64,000 nt of DNA, from NCBI RefSeq assembly GCF_003112555.1, contig NZ_BEWB01000008.1:1-64000 (forward strand), written 5' to 3'. Each line of letters begins with the position of its first letter. The stretch's first letter is position 1. The notes beneath the pieces are model-generated. The model ran no database searches. It was not told the origin of the DNA and saw only the letters and a program-made list of their open reading frames with translations. A program made the position numbers and the translations under genes. Shown piece after piece: positions 10,051-18,538 of the stretch. The stretch is from Streptomyces coelicoflavus. Its GTDB lineage: Bacteria > Actinomycetota > Actinomycetes > Streptomycetales > Streptomycetaceae.

Positions 10051-10178
10051 CGTGCACCCTCTGAGCGCGAACTGCCCGTTCACCCGGACAGTTACACGGC
10101 GGCCTGCCAGTTGAGCAGGGAGCAGTCACCGGCAGACGGTGCACTCCAGGGAGCGGGACCCGCGCACTCAACCGCGAA

Positions 10179-10193
10179 GATCCCCTACACCAC
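10179..10193 (-). repeat. Right terminal inverted repeat of the IS256-like element
   Basis: Reads gtggtgtaggggatc on the minus strand; one mismatch to the left end at 8814-8828. Confidence 0.7.
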
Positions 10194-10587
10194 TCAGCGG
10201 GACGCCATCCCAGATCCACCAGCACAACCACAAAAATCAAGCCCACGACCGCGGGCCGCCGATACCGCCGCGGCCGCGATGCACACGCGTCGCATTACCC
10301 CTGAAACAGCCATCGGTCTACTCCTCGCGCACCGCACCCGGACACCGCACTTGAATGTGCGGTCCCCAGGCCGACGCATTCCGAGGAATTGAGCTGGCAC
10401 GAACGCCATCGGGAGGGCGAGCGAGCTCGCTCCGACCACGGCGACACGGCGCAAGTGAGGTGGACCCCGGAATCATCCGGCACGACCATCTCATGCCGTA
10501 CGTGCCGCGGCCTACGGGGTCCAAGACCAGTGGGTATCCGCCCCCGCGAAACCGACGCCTTACTTGGCCGGCGACCGCCAACGTCCT
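10194..10587. other. Intergenic stretch between the IS end and the HEAT-repeat gene
   Basis: No gene recognised. A perfect 14-bp palindrome gagcgagctcgctc lies at 10419-10432 and could be a protein site or part of a transcription stop for the gene ending at 10588. Minus-strand frames here lack family resemblance. Confidence 0.4.
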
Positions 10588-13443
10588 TCAGGACGCTTTA
10601 GCGGCGACGGCCGCATGTCGCACGCTGGCGCGGACATCTTCGGCGAGCCGCTCCAGCACTTCCGGTACCACCGGGTCGATAGGCCCCTCCTTCATGCGAA
10701 GCTCAGCGACCTCGGCCAATGTGCGGCGGACGGTGTGGTCGTTGTCTTCAGCGAGTCGGCGGATGGTTCGGGGGTGCTGACCCGCATGGGACACGGCGAG
10801 AAAGGCGCCGGCCTGACGGACGGTCCTGTTGTGATGTGTGACCAGCAGCGCGGGGTCAACACTGAGCGCGATCTGCGGCGGCAGGTACGCGAGAACACGG
10901 GCTGCGTCTCCGACGTCCGAGGGAACGGCGGTACGGAGCAATGCGATGGCGTTCTCTCGCACCCAGTGGTGCTCGTCATCGAGTTCCGCGGCGAGGTGCG
11001 CCAACTCTAGGGCCGGCCCGCGCAAGGACGCCGTGCCGAAGGAGATGCGGGCCCAGCTGAGTGGGTGAGGGGTACCGGTCATTTCGCTGTCAAGGTGACT
11101 GCCATCCTGCTCGCCCAGGACGAAGGGCTTAGCCTGGTGGTAGATGGCTGTCCTATCGGCCCGCGGCAAGTCCGTGATCAGGTTGCGGAGGCCGTTCAGG
11201 GCGCTGCGTCGGGCGTCGGCGATCTCGCGCCTGTCCAAGGCGATTTCCATGAGTCTGTAGGCGCAGCGTCGGCGACTGGATTCGTCGAGCTGGCAAACCA
11301 GGAGTGCGTCGTTCGCCAGCTGATCGCCGATGGTGGTGTTGTGCGGGTCGGGCGCGGGACGGGACTGGATGCGGTCCAAGGCCTCAAGGGCGGCGGCCCG
11401 CACGGTGGGGTGGTCAGCGACCACCTGGCTCAGGGCGAGGGCGGCTGGGTACTTGTTGTCCTCGGCGAGGGTGGCAAGGGTGGCGAGCCGTGTTCGGCAG
11501 GCCGTCTGCTCGGCTGCCGTCAGCGGGGACGATGGGGCGGTGAGGATCTGAACCCACCGGCTCTCGCCGAGTGCCTCCCAAGCGTCGTAGGTACCTTGCT
11601 CTGCTTCGTCGAGCAGCTTGGTGACGGCTGGAAGGGCGAGACTCGGGTGCCGGTACGCGATGGCGAACCGGGTTGCGCCTCGACCTGTCCGCTTGAGATC
11701 GACGAGGTCGGTGAGCACCTGACTGGCCTGCTCGGCCGTGCCCCGAGGGGCGAGGGTACAGGCGCTACTGAGGACTTGATGTAGGAGGTGCCGGAGAGGA
11801 GATTCAGCCAGATCCCCGGAGAGCAGCCGTCGAGCTATGTCGATGAGTTCACCAAGGAGCGCGATGGCGGCATCGTCATCCAGGAGGTCTGTCTGTGCTT
11901 CCAGCTGTGCTGCTCGTGCACGGGAGACCCGCCAGGGCACGCCTTGGAGAGGCCCGAGAGGAAGGAGCCTGTCGCCGGAGGCGGCAGCAAGCTTCTTGGC
12001 CGCCTTGGCCTCTCCCGCTCGCTGATAGTAGATCGCCGCCAGCCCTGCCTCGGTGTTTTCCCGGTACAGGTCGGCCAGAAAACGCAGTGCCTCCAGTTCT
12101 CCCGTCCAGTCACCCGTCACCACGGTGTCGACGAGCCAACGCTGCGCGGCGGCGATGGCCTCCCGAGGCTTTTGCCGCACCAGTGCGGACATAGCCTGCT
12201 CCCGGGGTTGGCGGGACCGGACCAGAAGGCGACCCGTGCCGGTTGCGCGGAGTGCCTGTGCGAGTCGATGTTCGTCGTCGATGTCGCCCGCCAACGGGCC
12301 GTACGAGACGTTGATGGTCCTGATGCTGTAGAGCCAGTCCGCAGCATCCTGGGGCAAGTCGGCGCGGATGCCGGCATTGACGGCATCGCGGTACGCCTCG
12401 ACGGCGGCGTCTGCTTCCCCCTCTTCGGCGAGCCGCCTGCCCTCCCGTGCGAAGACCATCGCCGCCGGGCGGTCCGTCACGTGGTGGCGGCGCGCCCGCT
12501 GGCGCAGTGCGCGTCGTTCGGCAGGGTCGTAGTGGGCACGTATGAGACGGAGTCGGAGCAGTGTGTGGTCCGCGTCGTTGCCCCGTTCGGCAAAGGCATC
12601 GATGGCTTCCAACACGAGCCCGTCGAGCTCACGAACCGAGTTCGGATCGAAGGCCAGTGCCTGCTCTGCGAGCAGGAGAATCAGTACGGGACGATACTCG
12701 GGATCCCGCTCGGCAGAACTCGCCGAAAGGACCTCACGAAGGCTGTCCAACTCGCCCAGCGGGTGGAGCAGGCTGTCCGCGGTGGCTTGCAGTAGTTTCG
12801 CGATTCGCTCTGCTCGGTCTGCTCGCGGTTCCCCGGCTTCGGTGCTCTTGAGCGCCAGCCTCGCGATGTCTCTGGTAAGGGACCGGGCTTGGTCGTAGTC
12901 TCCGGCGCGCAGGGACGCGACGGCGAGATTGCCTGCCATCTCCACGGCGGCGACGCTGTGGCCAGCGGCTTGCAGGGCGGCCATCTGCTTGCGCTGCATC
13001 ACAGCTGCGTGCCCGTGGAAGCCGGTGCCGTGCAGGCTGGAGGCGATCTGTCCGTAGAGGCGGGCGGCCTGTTCGGGGTCTGTCGGCAGGAGTGTGTCAG
13101 CCTGGCGAAGGAGGGGGGCGAGCATCTCGGTGTTCAGCGGCCCGACGAGAATCAGCTCTGCCTGCTGCCGCCGGTCAACATGGGTCGGGAGCGCGGTCGA
13201 GGATGTCCCGGCCGCCGCAAGCGCCGAGGCGTGGTAGTGGTACTCGGTCGTCGTGCGGGTCTCGTGCTTGTCGCCGCTGACAACATCGCCATCGACGGTC
13301 AACTGGTTCCCGTCTCCTGTGATGCCCACCCCCACATCGGCACCCGCCAAGATCCCGCGATCCCCCGGGACCGGCGCACTCGCGATCTTCCCGGCGTCCC
13401 TGCCGCCGTCCTCACCTCGCGAGCGCGACCACTTGCTATTCAT
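10588..13443 (-). CDS. TPR/HEAT-repeat protein with N-terminal shared Gly-rich motif, no NTPase
   Basis: The protein has 951 residues. The ATG at 13443 is chosen for AAGGGAG about nine bases upstream. Residues 27-46 carry the island motif in divergent form (DRGILAGADVGVGITGDGN), followed by LTVDGDVVSGDKHE. No Walker A or B, protease triad or membrane segment is visible. About 70-520 is TPR-like (Ala/Leu/Arg helices, A-x-x-Y-R-D-A spacing). The last 350 residues look like HEAT/ARM repeats, for example LSQVVADHPTVRAAALEAL and LRTAVPSDVGDAARVLAYL. It may be a sensor or scaffold that joins the NACHT and membrane proteins through the motif. The function is unknown, and the IS remnant now separates it from them. 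Confidence 0.75.
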   Translation of the reverse strand: MNSKWSRSRGEDGGRDAGKIASAPVPGDRGILAGADVGVGITGDGNQLTVDGDVVSGDKHETRTTTEYHYHASALAAAGTSSTALPTHVDRRQQAELILVGPLNTEMLAPLLRQADTLLPTDPEQAARLYGQIASSLHGTGFHGHAAVMQRKQMAALQAAGHSVAAVEMAGNLAVASLRAGDYDQARSLTRDIARLALKSTEAGEPRADRAERIAKLLQATADSLLHPLGELDSLREVLSASSAERDPEYRPVLILLLAEQALAFDPNSVRELDGLVLEAIDAFAERGNDADHTLLRLRLIRAHYDPAERRALRQRARRHHVTDRPAAMVFAREGRRLAEEGEADAAVEAYRDAVNAGIRADLPQDAADWLYSIRTINVSYGPLAGDIDDEHRLAQALRATGTGRLLVRSRQPREQAMSALVRQKPREAIAAAQRWLVDTVVTGDWTGELEALRFLADLYRENTEAGLAAIYYQRAGEAKAAKKLAAASGDRLLPLGPLQGVPWRVSRARAAQLEAQTDLLDDDAAIALLGELIDIARRLLSGDLAESPLRHLLHQVLSSACTLAPRGTAEQASQVLTDLVDLKRTGRGATRFAIAYRHPSLALPAVTKLLDEAEQGTYDAWEALGESRWVQILTAPSSPLTAAEQTACRTRLATLATLAEDNKYPAALALSQVVADHPTVRAAALEALDRIQSRPAPDPHNTTIGDQLANDALLVCQLDESSRRRCAYRLMEIALDRREIADARRSALNGLRNLITDLPRADRTAIYHQAKPFVLGEQDGSHLDSEMTGTPHPLSWARISFGTASLRGPALELAHLAAELDDEHHWVRENAIALLRTAVPSDVGDAARVLAYLPPQIALSVDPALLVTHHNRTVRQAGAFLAVSHAGQHPRTIRRLAEDNDHTVRRTLAEVAELRMKEGPIDPVVPEVLERLAEDVRASVRHAAVAAKAS
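13306..13365 (-). other. Shared Gly-rich motif, copy 4 (most divergent)
   Basis: Residues 27-46 of the HEAT-repeat protein: GDRGILAGADVG then VGITGDGN. It keeps the R-x-(I/V)-x-A-G-x-D-(I/V)-G and TGDGN cores of the other copies. Confidence 0.7.
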
Positions 13444-14151
13444 CGCTGAATTCTCCCTTACTCGCGATCGTTTCGTCCACGGCTCCGCTGCCGAGGCCCT
13501 CATCAGAGCCCGCCGCAGCCGTCCTTGGAACCGATGCCTCAGGGCGCCTGGGTGGCCCCGGTCCGAGTGAGGGCGCAGGCTCGTTTCTGCGGTGAACGCG
13601 GCCGCCCGCACGGGCGAGTTCCACCAATGCTGTCCCACATGACGTTTGCGAGGAACCTGCGGTTCTCGCAGTGCAGGACCGCGTCTTCTCGCCCGCAAGA
13701 TCGACTTCCTGTCGAAGTTGTAGCGGTGCCGCATCCGCCGCTACCGGGCGACGCCACGGGTGCGCGATCGGTGCCGCCACCGAGGGAAGCTCCCCGCCGA
13801 CTCACGACTGATCCAGCCCGCTCCAGCAGCGACTCGGCCACCAGGACGGCCATCTGCGTGTCGTCAGTGGCCTCGCCGGGGTCCCAGCCACCGTCTCAGC
13901 ACATCTCGCCCCCAGCACCGGAAGCGGGAACCGCACGGAGAACGCTCCCGGGGGGAGCGAAACTCGAAGGGGGCCTAGAGCGCCACCCACCGCTGAACCG
14001 ACGGCCGCGCCGGCCGCTCGCTGAATCCGCTTCATTCTCGCAGGTCAACCGCGCCGAGCCGAAGGCTTATGGCCCTGTGGCCTTCCAACTGGGCTGCCTG
14101 CGTGGGCTTCTGCCCCTGCGCGGAAACTGGCCGGACCCAGCGAACCATGGG
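13444..14151. other. Non-coding junction between two island genes, containing a gene fossil
   Basis: This 708-base gap lies between two minus-strand genes. It holds the promoter and AAGGGAG site for the HEAT-repeat gene at the low end and an MBL-hydrolase tail fossil at 13688-13801. Frames run through on both strands but none has a convincing start and family match. It looks like scar tissue from rearrangement. Confidence 0.5.
13688..13801 (-). pseudogene. Fossil C-terminal fragment of an MBL-fold hydrolase
   Basis: The minus strand reads GELP, then APIAHPWRRP, then VDLAGE. The intact MBL-fold hydrolase at 19248-20483 ends GELP...GPIAHPWRRP...LDLAGEQ. At DNA level the 27-base block over PIAHPWRRP matches at 23 positions, and three of the four differences fall at wobble sites. 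A stop codon lies directly upstream in frame, so only about 35 codons survive. This is a paralogous or older copy of the same gene end, not a recent duplication. Confidence 0.6.
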
Positions 14152-17100
14152 TCATGGCTCCGGCAAGCGTGTCCACGTCGAGTGGGTGCCGCCTGGCGCA
14201 TCGGGGACGGGACCCCCTGGTGCCGGCCCTTCCCTGAGGCGGCGCAGATACGGCAGGTTACGCATTGCCTTGGCAGCCCAAGCTCGCTGAAGGCGTGAGT
14301 TGTTTCCGTCGTTTGCCACGCGGGTGAGGAGTTCGAAGACGCCCTCGGCCGTGCGAGGGCGGTGGGAGTCGCGCGGGTCCTGAACCCTGTGAGCACCGGC
14401 CGCGTACCGGTCGAGCAACCGAAACGCATCGTCACGTGCCGTCTCGGGCATTTCGGGTTCGATGACCAGCTGCACCAGGATGGCGGTGAGGCGGGGGCTG
14501 TGCCCGCCCGGCTCGGCCTCGGTAAGCGCTTGGGCGGCGGCCACGCGTGCGTGCTCGTCCAGCACACGGTCGGCGGCCAAGGCCGCATACATATCGGCCG
14601 CGGAGGCATTCCCCATGGCTTGCAACTCGTCTGCGGCACCCAGCCGGATCGGCGCGGCGACCGACATGTCGCCGGCCAGGGTGATGAAAAGTTCGTCCGC
14701 GCGTGGGTCGTTCAGCTGGGCGAGTTGCTCGGCGACCCGCAGCCGGGCGGTCTGGACGCGTTCCCCACCAACGGGGTCGGCGTCCAGTTCCGTGGCGAGG
14801 GAGGCCAGCAGGTCGGCGGCCCGTTCGTCACCGGTGTGGGCGAGTTCGCCAAGCGCAGTGACGCGGGTGCCTGGGTCGAGGCCGGAGTCGGCTCCGTAGG
14901 AGACAAGAAGCTCCGCGTAGCGGTCAGCGTCGGTGGAGCGCAGGGTCCTCATGAGCTCGTATCGCAGCGTGCTGTCGGCTGTGCTCTCGCCTGCCAGGGC
15001 CAGCAACAGTGCGGGGGCGCGCGGGTCACCCGCTGTCGCGAGCTCGCGGAGCGCGAGGGCTCGGGCGTTCTGGCTGAGTTCGGGGTCTTGGGCGTAGGAT
15101 AAGAACAGTTCGGTGCAGCCTTTCGGGTCGGCCGAGCGCAATGCGTTGACCACATCCCGTCGCAGCCCATCGTGGAACACCGGGTCGGCAACGATGGCTA
15201 GCAGCTGCTTGCCGTGGGTGGTGTCGCCGAGCCCCTCCAGGAGGCGCTGCATGGTCTCGACCCTGGCGAGCAGGCCTACGTCGGTGTCGGCGGCGATGCT
15301 CAGCAGGGATTCGGTGTAGCCGCTGCCGTGAAGGGAACCCAGGGTCCGTGCGGCCATAATGCGGTCGTCGTCGCTGATCATGGGGTCTGTGGCAACGGCG
15401 GTGAGGATGCGCGCGTCTCTGTCGTCGTCGAGGGTGCGCAGGTGCTGGGCGAGTTCGCGGCGGAAGAAGCCGGTACACTCCGGCATCTTCGCGGCGGCTG
15501 CGAGCGTGTCGGCACAGCGGCGCATGGACTTGGGCGCGACCGGGATGCCGTCCGCGACCAGTTCGGCAATGAAGCGGGCGCCCTCCCAGCGTTTTCCGCA
15601 GCGCCACAGGGCTCGGCTGAGCAGGGGGCGGTCCGTCACAGCCGCGATCAGGAAGCGGGTGAAGGAGTCTTGCCGTCGCCATTCCTGGGGCGGGCGTGTG
15701 ACCCAGTGGCCGAAGACGTTACGCAGCTCGACGTCGGCCCGCCGGGGGTCTTCGGCTACGCGTCGCGCGGCAAGGAATTCCAGCAGGGTCTGGTGGATGA
15801 AGACGAGGTCGCCGCCGCGTTCTGTGAACAGGCCGCTACGGCGCAAAGTTTCACGCAGGATCTCTCGCCAGACTTGCTCGGGAAGGTCGGGAGGGCGCTG
15901 GTCCTCGGTGCGTGCGGCGAAAAGCTCACCGGCCGACAGCTGCTCCCCGTCCAGCCAGGCCAGGGCGAGTTCTCCGGCCAGACCCACGACCTGGGCGGGC
16001 AGGCGCTCCACAGTGTGGACTGCCGTGGTGCCGTACTTGGCGGCAGCAACCGCGGCCTGGGGGATGATCCCGGAAGCCGCATCGCTATACTGCCTGCTCT
16101 GCAGAAGCTCGATGAAGGAGCGATACACCTCGTGCCGGGTGGTCGGCAGCGGGGGTTTTGGCTGGTCGGCGAAGAGCTGGCACAGCATCGTGGCCATGAG
16201 CGGTACGCGTACGAGCGCTTGGCGACGTTGCTCGCCGAACTGAAGCGTGAACTGCTCCGCGGCGGGCTCGGGGTCGGGCAGGCCGAGGGCACTTAGCCAG
16301 CGTTCGGCGAAGTCCCGCAGCTGGCGGGTGTCGAAGGGCAGAAGGTCGAAGACGGCGGCCCGCCAGACCGGGGAGCGCGATGTGGGCAGCTCTGGGATGG
16401 GGCGCGTGGCAATGACGCATCGGTACATCGCCCCTTCGGGGTCGGCGGCCCGTACACCCGCCAGCCTGGTGAGCACGACCTGACGCTGCTCGGAGGCCAG
16501 CAACTCGTCTAGCCCGTCCACGAGTACGAGCCATGATGCATGCGCTGCGGGCGGCCCCCGGAAGAACTCGGCCGACCATGCCTCCAGCGGACCAAACCGC
16601 CCGGCATCGGCCCGGACTCCGGCTTCTAGCGCTTCGGCCAAGGGGCGGTCGGGGACCAGATCGGCCGCTTGTACGTAGACCGGGACCAGCAAAGGGGTGG
16701 GCGCGAGGCGGGCGGTGCGGTCGGGGCGAAGGCCGGGACTCGGCGGCGCGGACTGTTCGACCGCACGACTGCCCGAGCCGCCGGTGCCCTTGTCGCCTTC
16801 GTCCCCGGCCCACGCATCACCCCACCCCGCCACGCATTCCCGCACGAAGCTGCGCAGAAGACTGGACTTGCCCGCGCCCGGTCCGCCGACCGCCAGGGCG
16901 TCCATGTGGTCGTCAAGGATGGTCGAGGCCGACACCCGTTCCTCGGTGTCCAGTTGGTCTGGCCGGGTCAGCATCGTTATGGAATGGGCGTGTTGACTGA
17001 CGTAGACAGTCGACAGCGGCGGGGAGACGTTGCCTGGTGCCACTCCGGGATAAGGGTGGGACTCAGCCGCCCGCGCGGCGGCGGCGAGGTAGCCGCGCAG

Positions 17101-17865
17101 TCGGCGGCTGGGGAACGCCCAGCCGCCCGCCCGGAGTTGGTCATCTGAGAGGGTACTCAGCCAGGGCTGCTCCACATCTGAGATCTTGCTGCTCACTCGC
17201 AGACTTACCGCGCGGGCTGCGGATTTGTGCAGCTCCTGGACCTGTTGTGGGCAGTGGGAGAGCAGTGCCGTGGCGGAGAGGGCGTGCACGCTGCCGGCGT
17301 GGTCGGACGTGCAGAGCATTCCGCTGACGGCGCCGGTGCGCTTGTTGAGGATCGCGCTGCCGCTGTAGCCCCCGCCGATGGGGGGACCCCAGAACCGTTC
17401 CAGCAGGCCGAGTCCGTCCGGGTCGCGCGACGAAGGGCCCTGGTAGTCGAGTTGAACCGACTGGCCGCTGCGGAACATTCCCTCCGGATGCCCCCGGACC
17501 CAGACCCCGTCGCCGTCCCGCAGGTCGTCGTGGAATAGCACCCACGGGGCGGGGGCGGCCACGCCGCCGGTGTCCGTCACGACTCGCAGCAGGGCCAGGT
17601 CAAGGCCCGTGGTCCGGTCGCGGAAGTACAGATCGAGGGCGGGACGCAGCCGCAGTTCACGCTCCGAGCCACCCACCCGGCCGTACACCACTTCCGGGAG
17701 TGTTTCAGCGCTGTCCGCGATCACGTGGGCGCAAGTCGCCACAGTGCCTGGCGCAATGAAAAAGCCCGTGCCGTACCTCAGCGACGCACTACCAGGTGCA
17801 CGGATCACCAGCGCCACCGTCGCCGCCGTGAGCAATTCCCGAGTGCCGCTGCTCAGGGAGGTCAC
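14152..17865 (-). CDS. Trypsin-like serine protease fused to NACHT NTPase and HEAT repeats
   Basis: The protein has 1237 residues. The GTG at 17865 is chosen because it overlaps the stop of the upstream gene by four bases (GTGA), the classic coupled start. Residues 1-210 are a chymotrypsin-fold protease: H47 in TCAHVIA, D89 in GLDLALL, S168 in GGGYSGSA (a GxSGS variant of GDSGG). The NACHT part has Walker A GGPGAGKS (327-334) and Walker B WLVLVDGLDE (445-454), then CVIATRP. Residues from about 720 on are HEAT-like repeats with recurring A-x-R-x-x-A-L-x-x-L. Trypsin-NACHT fusions next to trypco genes are a recognised class of actinobacterial NTP-dependent conflict systems. The likely scheme is proteolysis released by sensor-driven oligomerisation. 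Confidence 0.88.
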   Translation of the reverse strand: MTSLSSGTRELLTAATVALVIRAPGSASLRYGTGFFIAPGTVATCAHVIADSAETLPEVVYGRVGGSERELRLRPALDLYFRDRTTGLDLALLRVVTDTGGVAAPAPWVLFHDDLRDGDGVWVRGHPEGMFRSGQSVQLDYQGPSSRDPDGLGLLERFWGPPIGGGYSGSAILNKRTGAVSGMLCTSDHAGSVHALSATALLSHCPQQVQELHKSAARAVSLRVSSKISDVEQPWLSTLSDDQLRAGGWAFPSRRLRGYLAAAARAAESHPYPGVAPGNVSPPLSTVYVSQHAHSITMLTRPDQLDTEERVSASTILDDHMDALAVGGPGAGKSSLLRSFVRECVAGWGDAWAGDEGDKGTGGSGSRAVEQSAPPSPGLRPDRTARLAPTPLLVPVYVQAADLVPDRPLAEALEAGVRADAGRFGPLEAWSAEFFRGPPAAHASWLVLVDGLDELLASEQRQVVLTRLAGVRAADPEGAMYRCVIATRPIPELPTSRSPVWRAAVFDLLPFDTRQLRDFAERWLSALGLPDPEPAAEQFTLQFGEQRRQALVRVPLMATMLCQLFADQPKPPLPTTRHEVYRSFIELLQSRQYSDAASGIIPQAAVAAAKYGTTAVHTVERLPAQVVGLAGELALAWLDGEQLSAGELFAARTEDQRPPDLPEQVWREILRETLRRSGLFTERGGDLVFIHQTLLEFLAARRVAEDPRRADVELRNVFGHWVTRPPQEWRRQDSFTRFLIAAVTDRPLLSRALWRCGKRWEGARFIAELVADGIPVAPKSMRRCADTLAAAAKMPECTGFFRRELAQHLRTLDDDRDARILTAVATDPMISDDDRIMAARTLGSLHGSGYTESLLSIAADTDVGLLARVETMQRLLEGLGDTTHGKQLLAIVADPVFHDGLRRDVVNALRSADPKGCTELFLSYAQDPELSQNARALALRELATAGDPRAPALLLALAGESTADSTLRYELMRTLRSTDADRYAELLVSYGADSGLDPGTRVTALGELAHTGDERAADLLASLATELDADPVGGERVQTARLRVAEQLAQLNDPRADELFITLAGDMSVAAPIRLGAADELQAMGNASAADMYAALAADRVLDEHARVAAAQALTEAEPGGHSPRLTAILVQLVIEPEMPETARDDAFRLLDRYAAGAHRVQDPRDSHRPRTAEGVFELLTRVANDGNNSRLQRAWAAKAMRNLPYLRRLREGPAPGGPVPDAPGGTHSTWTRLPEP

Positions 17866-18221
17866 GGCGTCGGTGCGGCCCACTCCAGTGCGACCTTGAA
17901 GGCGGACCTGGCCGTGGCCTTGCCGAGGACCGCAACGAGCGTGCCAGATTCGACCGCGAACTCGCACGAGAACTCAACGGTCGCCTTCTGACTGCCGGTC
18001 TGCTCCAAGCGCGTCCCCACCGCTCTGGCGACCCCCACCAGCGAGTCCAGAGCCTCCTCAAGGGTCGGCCGTGAAGCCGCGATCTCCCGCTCGTCCGCAC
18101 CGGCATGACTGGACTCCAGCCGCCGCACCGACAGATACAGCGGATGTCCTTCGACCGTCACCGGAACCACGGCCGTCTCGTCCCCTGCCAACGCGTCGAC
18201 CCCCGCCCGCTCGTCCAGCAC
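17862..18221 (-). CDS. Trypsin-co-occurring domain protein (trypco1 / CU044_2847-like)
   Basis: The product has 119 residues from a GTG at 18221, chosen for GGGGAGG six bases upstream; an ATG at 18251 has a worse site. The pattern is an N-terminal strand block (VVPVTVEGHPLYLSV), a helix (TLEEALDSLVGVARAVGTRL) and C-terminal strands (TVEFSCEFAVESG, FKVALEW). This is the arrangement of the trypco1 family found beside trypsin-NACHT genes. The stop overlaps the protease-NACHT start, so the two should be made together. Its role is probably as partner, substrate or regulator of the protease. The family call rests on pattern and context. Confidence 0.75.
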   Translation of the reverse strand: MLDERAGVDALAGDETAVVPVTVEGHPLYLSVRRLESSHAGADEREIAASRPTLEEALDSLVGVARAVGTRLEQTGSQKATVEFSCEFAVESGTLVAVLGKATARSAFKVALEWAAPTP

Positions 18222-18273
18222 CCCGCGCCTCCCCTTCACTTGCCCGCACATCGCCTCCACAGTTGCGTTCAGC

Positions 18274-18525
18274 CTAGTGATCCCGCCGGTCGCCCGTCGG
18301 AAAACCTTCACAACCCTCGCCAATCCAGCGCCGCGTCCGCCAGCACGCTTCCTGCTCGAAGCAGCGGCGCCCTGGGGCGTAAGTGCCATCTCGTGGTCGC
18401 TGTACCTGTCCCCGTGCCCGGTGCCGTTTTGCGTACGACCAGGTCACCGCGATCATCAGGGCCGGGATGGCGAACAGCGGGGCGAAAGCGAAGCCCCAGA
18501 CGGTCTGTGCTGTACCACTCGACAT
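18274..18525 (-). CDS. Small hypothetical membrane protein
   Basis: An 83-codon frame begins MSSGTAQTVWGF and has one hydrophobic helix (about residues 9-30), then a charged tail (SYAKRHRARG). The tail becomes Arg/Cys-rich and may be out of frame. The ribosome site is weak. It follows the decayed membrane fragment at 18539-18755 by 13 bases. Not recognised; possibly a remnant at the island edge. Confidence 0.35.
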   Translation of the reverse strand: MSSGTAQTVWGFAFAPLFAIPALMIAVTWSYAKRHRARGQVQRPRDGTYAPGRRCFEQEACWRTRRWIGEGCEGFPTGDRRDH

Positions 18526-18538
18526 GTAGGTCTCGCTC

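Larger units (their letters stand above)
8814..10193. mobile_element. Decayed IS256-family insertion sequence
   Basis: The element is about 1380 bp, the usual size for IS256-family elements. Its ends are near-perfect inverted repeats (14 of 15 bases): gtggtgtaggcgatc at 8814-8828 and its inverse at 10179-10193. A frameshifted transposase lies between them. The flanking 8-9 bases do not match, so no target duplication remains; the ends may have rearranged after insertion. It separates the membrane-protein gene from the HEAT-repeat gene. Confidence 0.8.

Noticed and set aside
8805..10202. Target-site duplication around the IS256-like element
   Set aside because: Bases next to the two inverted repeats do not match.
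10194..10454. Minus-strand frame with a hydrophobic start next to the IS
   Set aside because: No ribosome site, Arg/Cys-rich remainder and no family; likely chance.
13444..13734. 97-codon N-terminal extension of the HEAT-repeat protein
   Set aside because: Arg-rich non-coding look; the ATG at 13443 has AAGGGAG at proper spacing.
17866..17967. Earlier start of the trypsin-NACHT protein inside trypco1
   Set aside because: It would overlap trypco1 by about 100 bases, whereas the GTG at 17865 gives a typical GTGA coupled start.
1..18300. Prophage or integrative element reading of the island
   Set aside because: No integrase, phage structural, replication or transfer genes and no tRNA attachment site are visible in the window.
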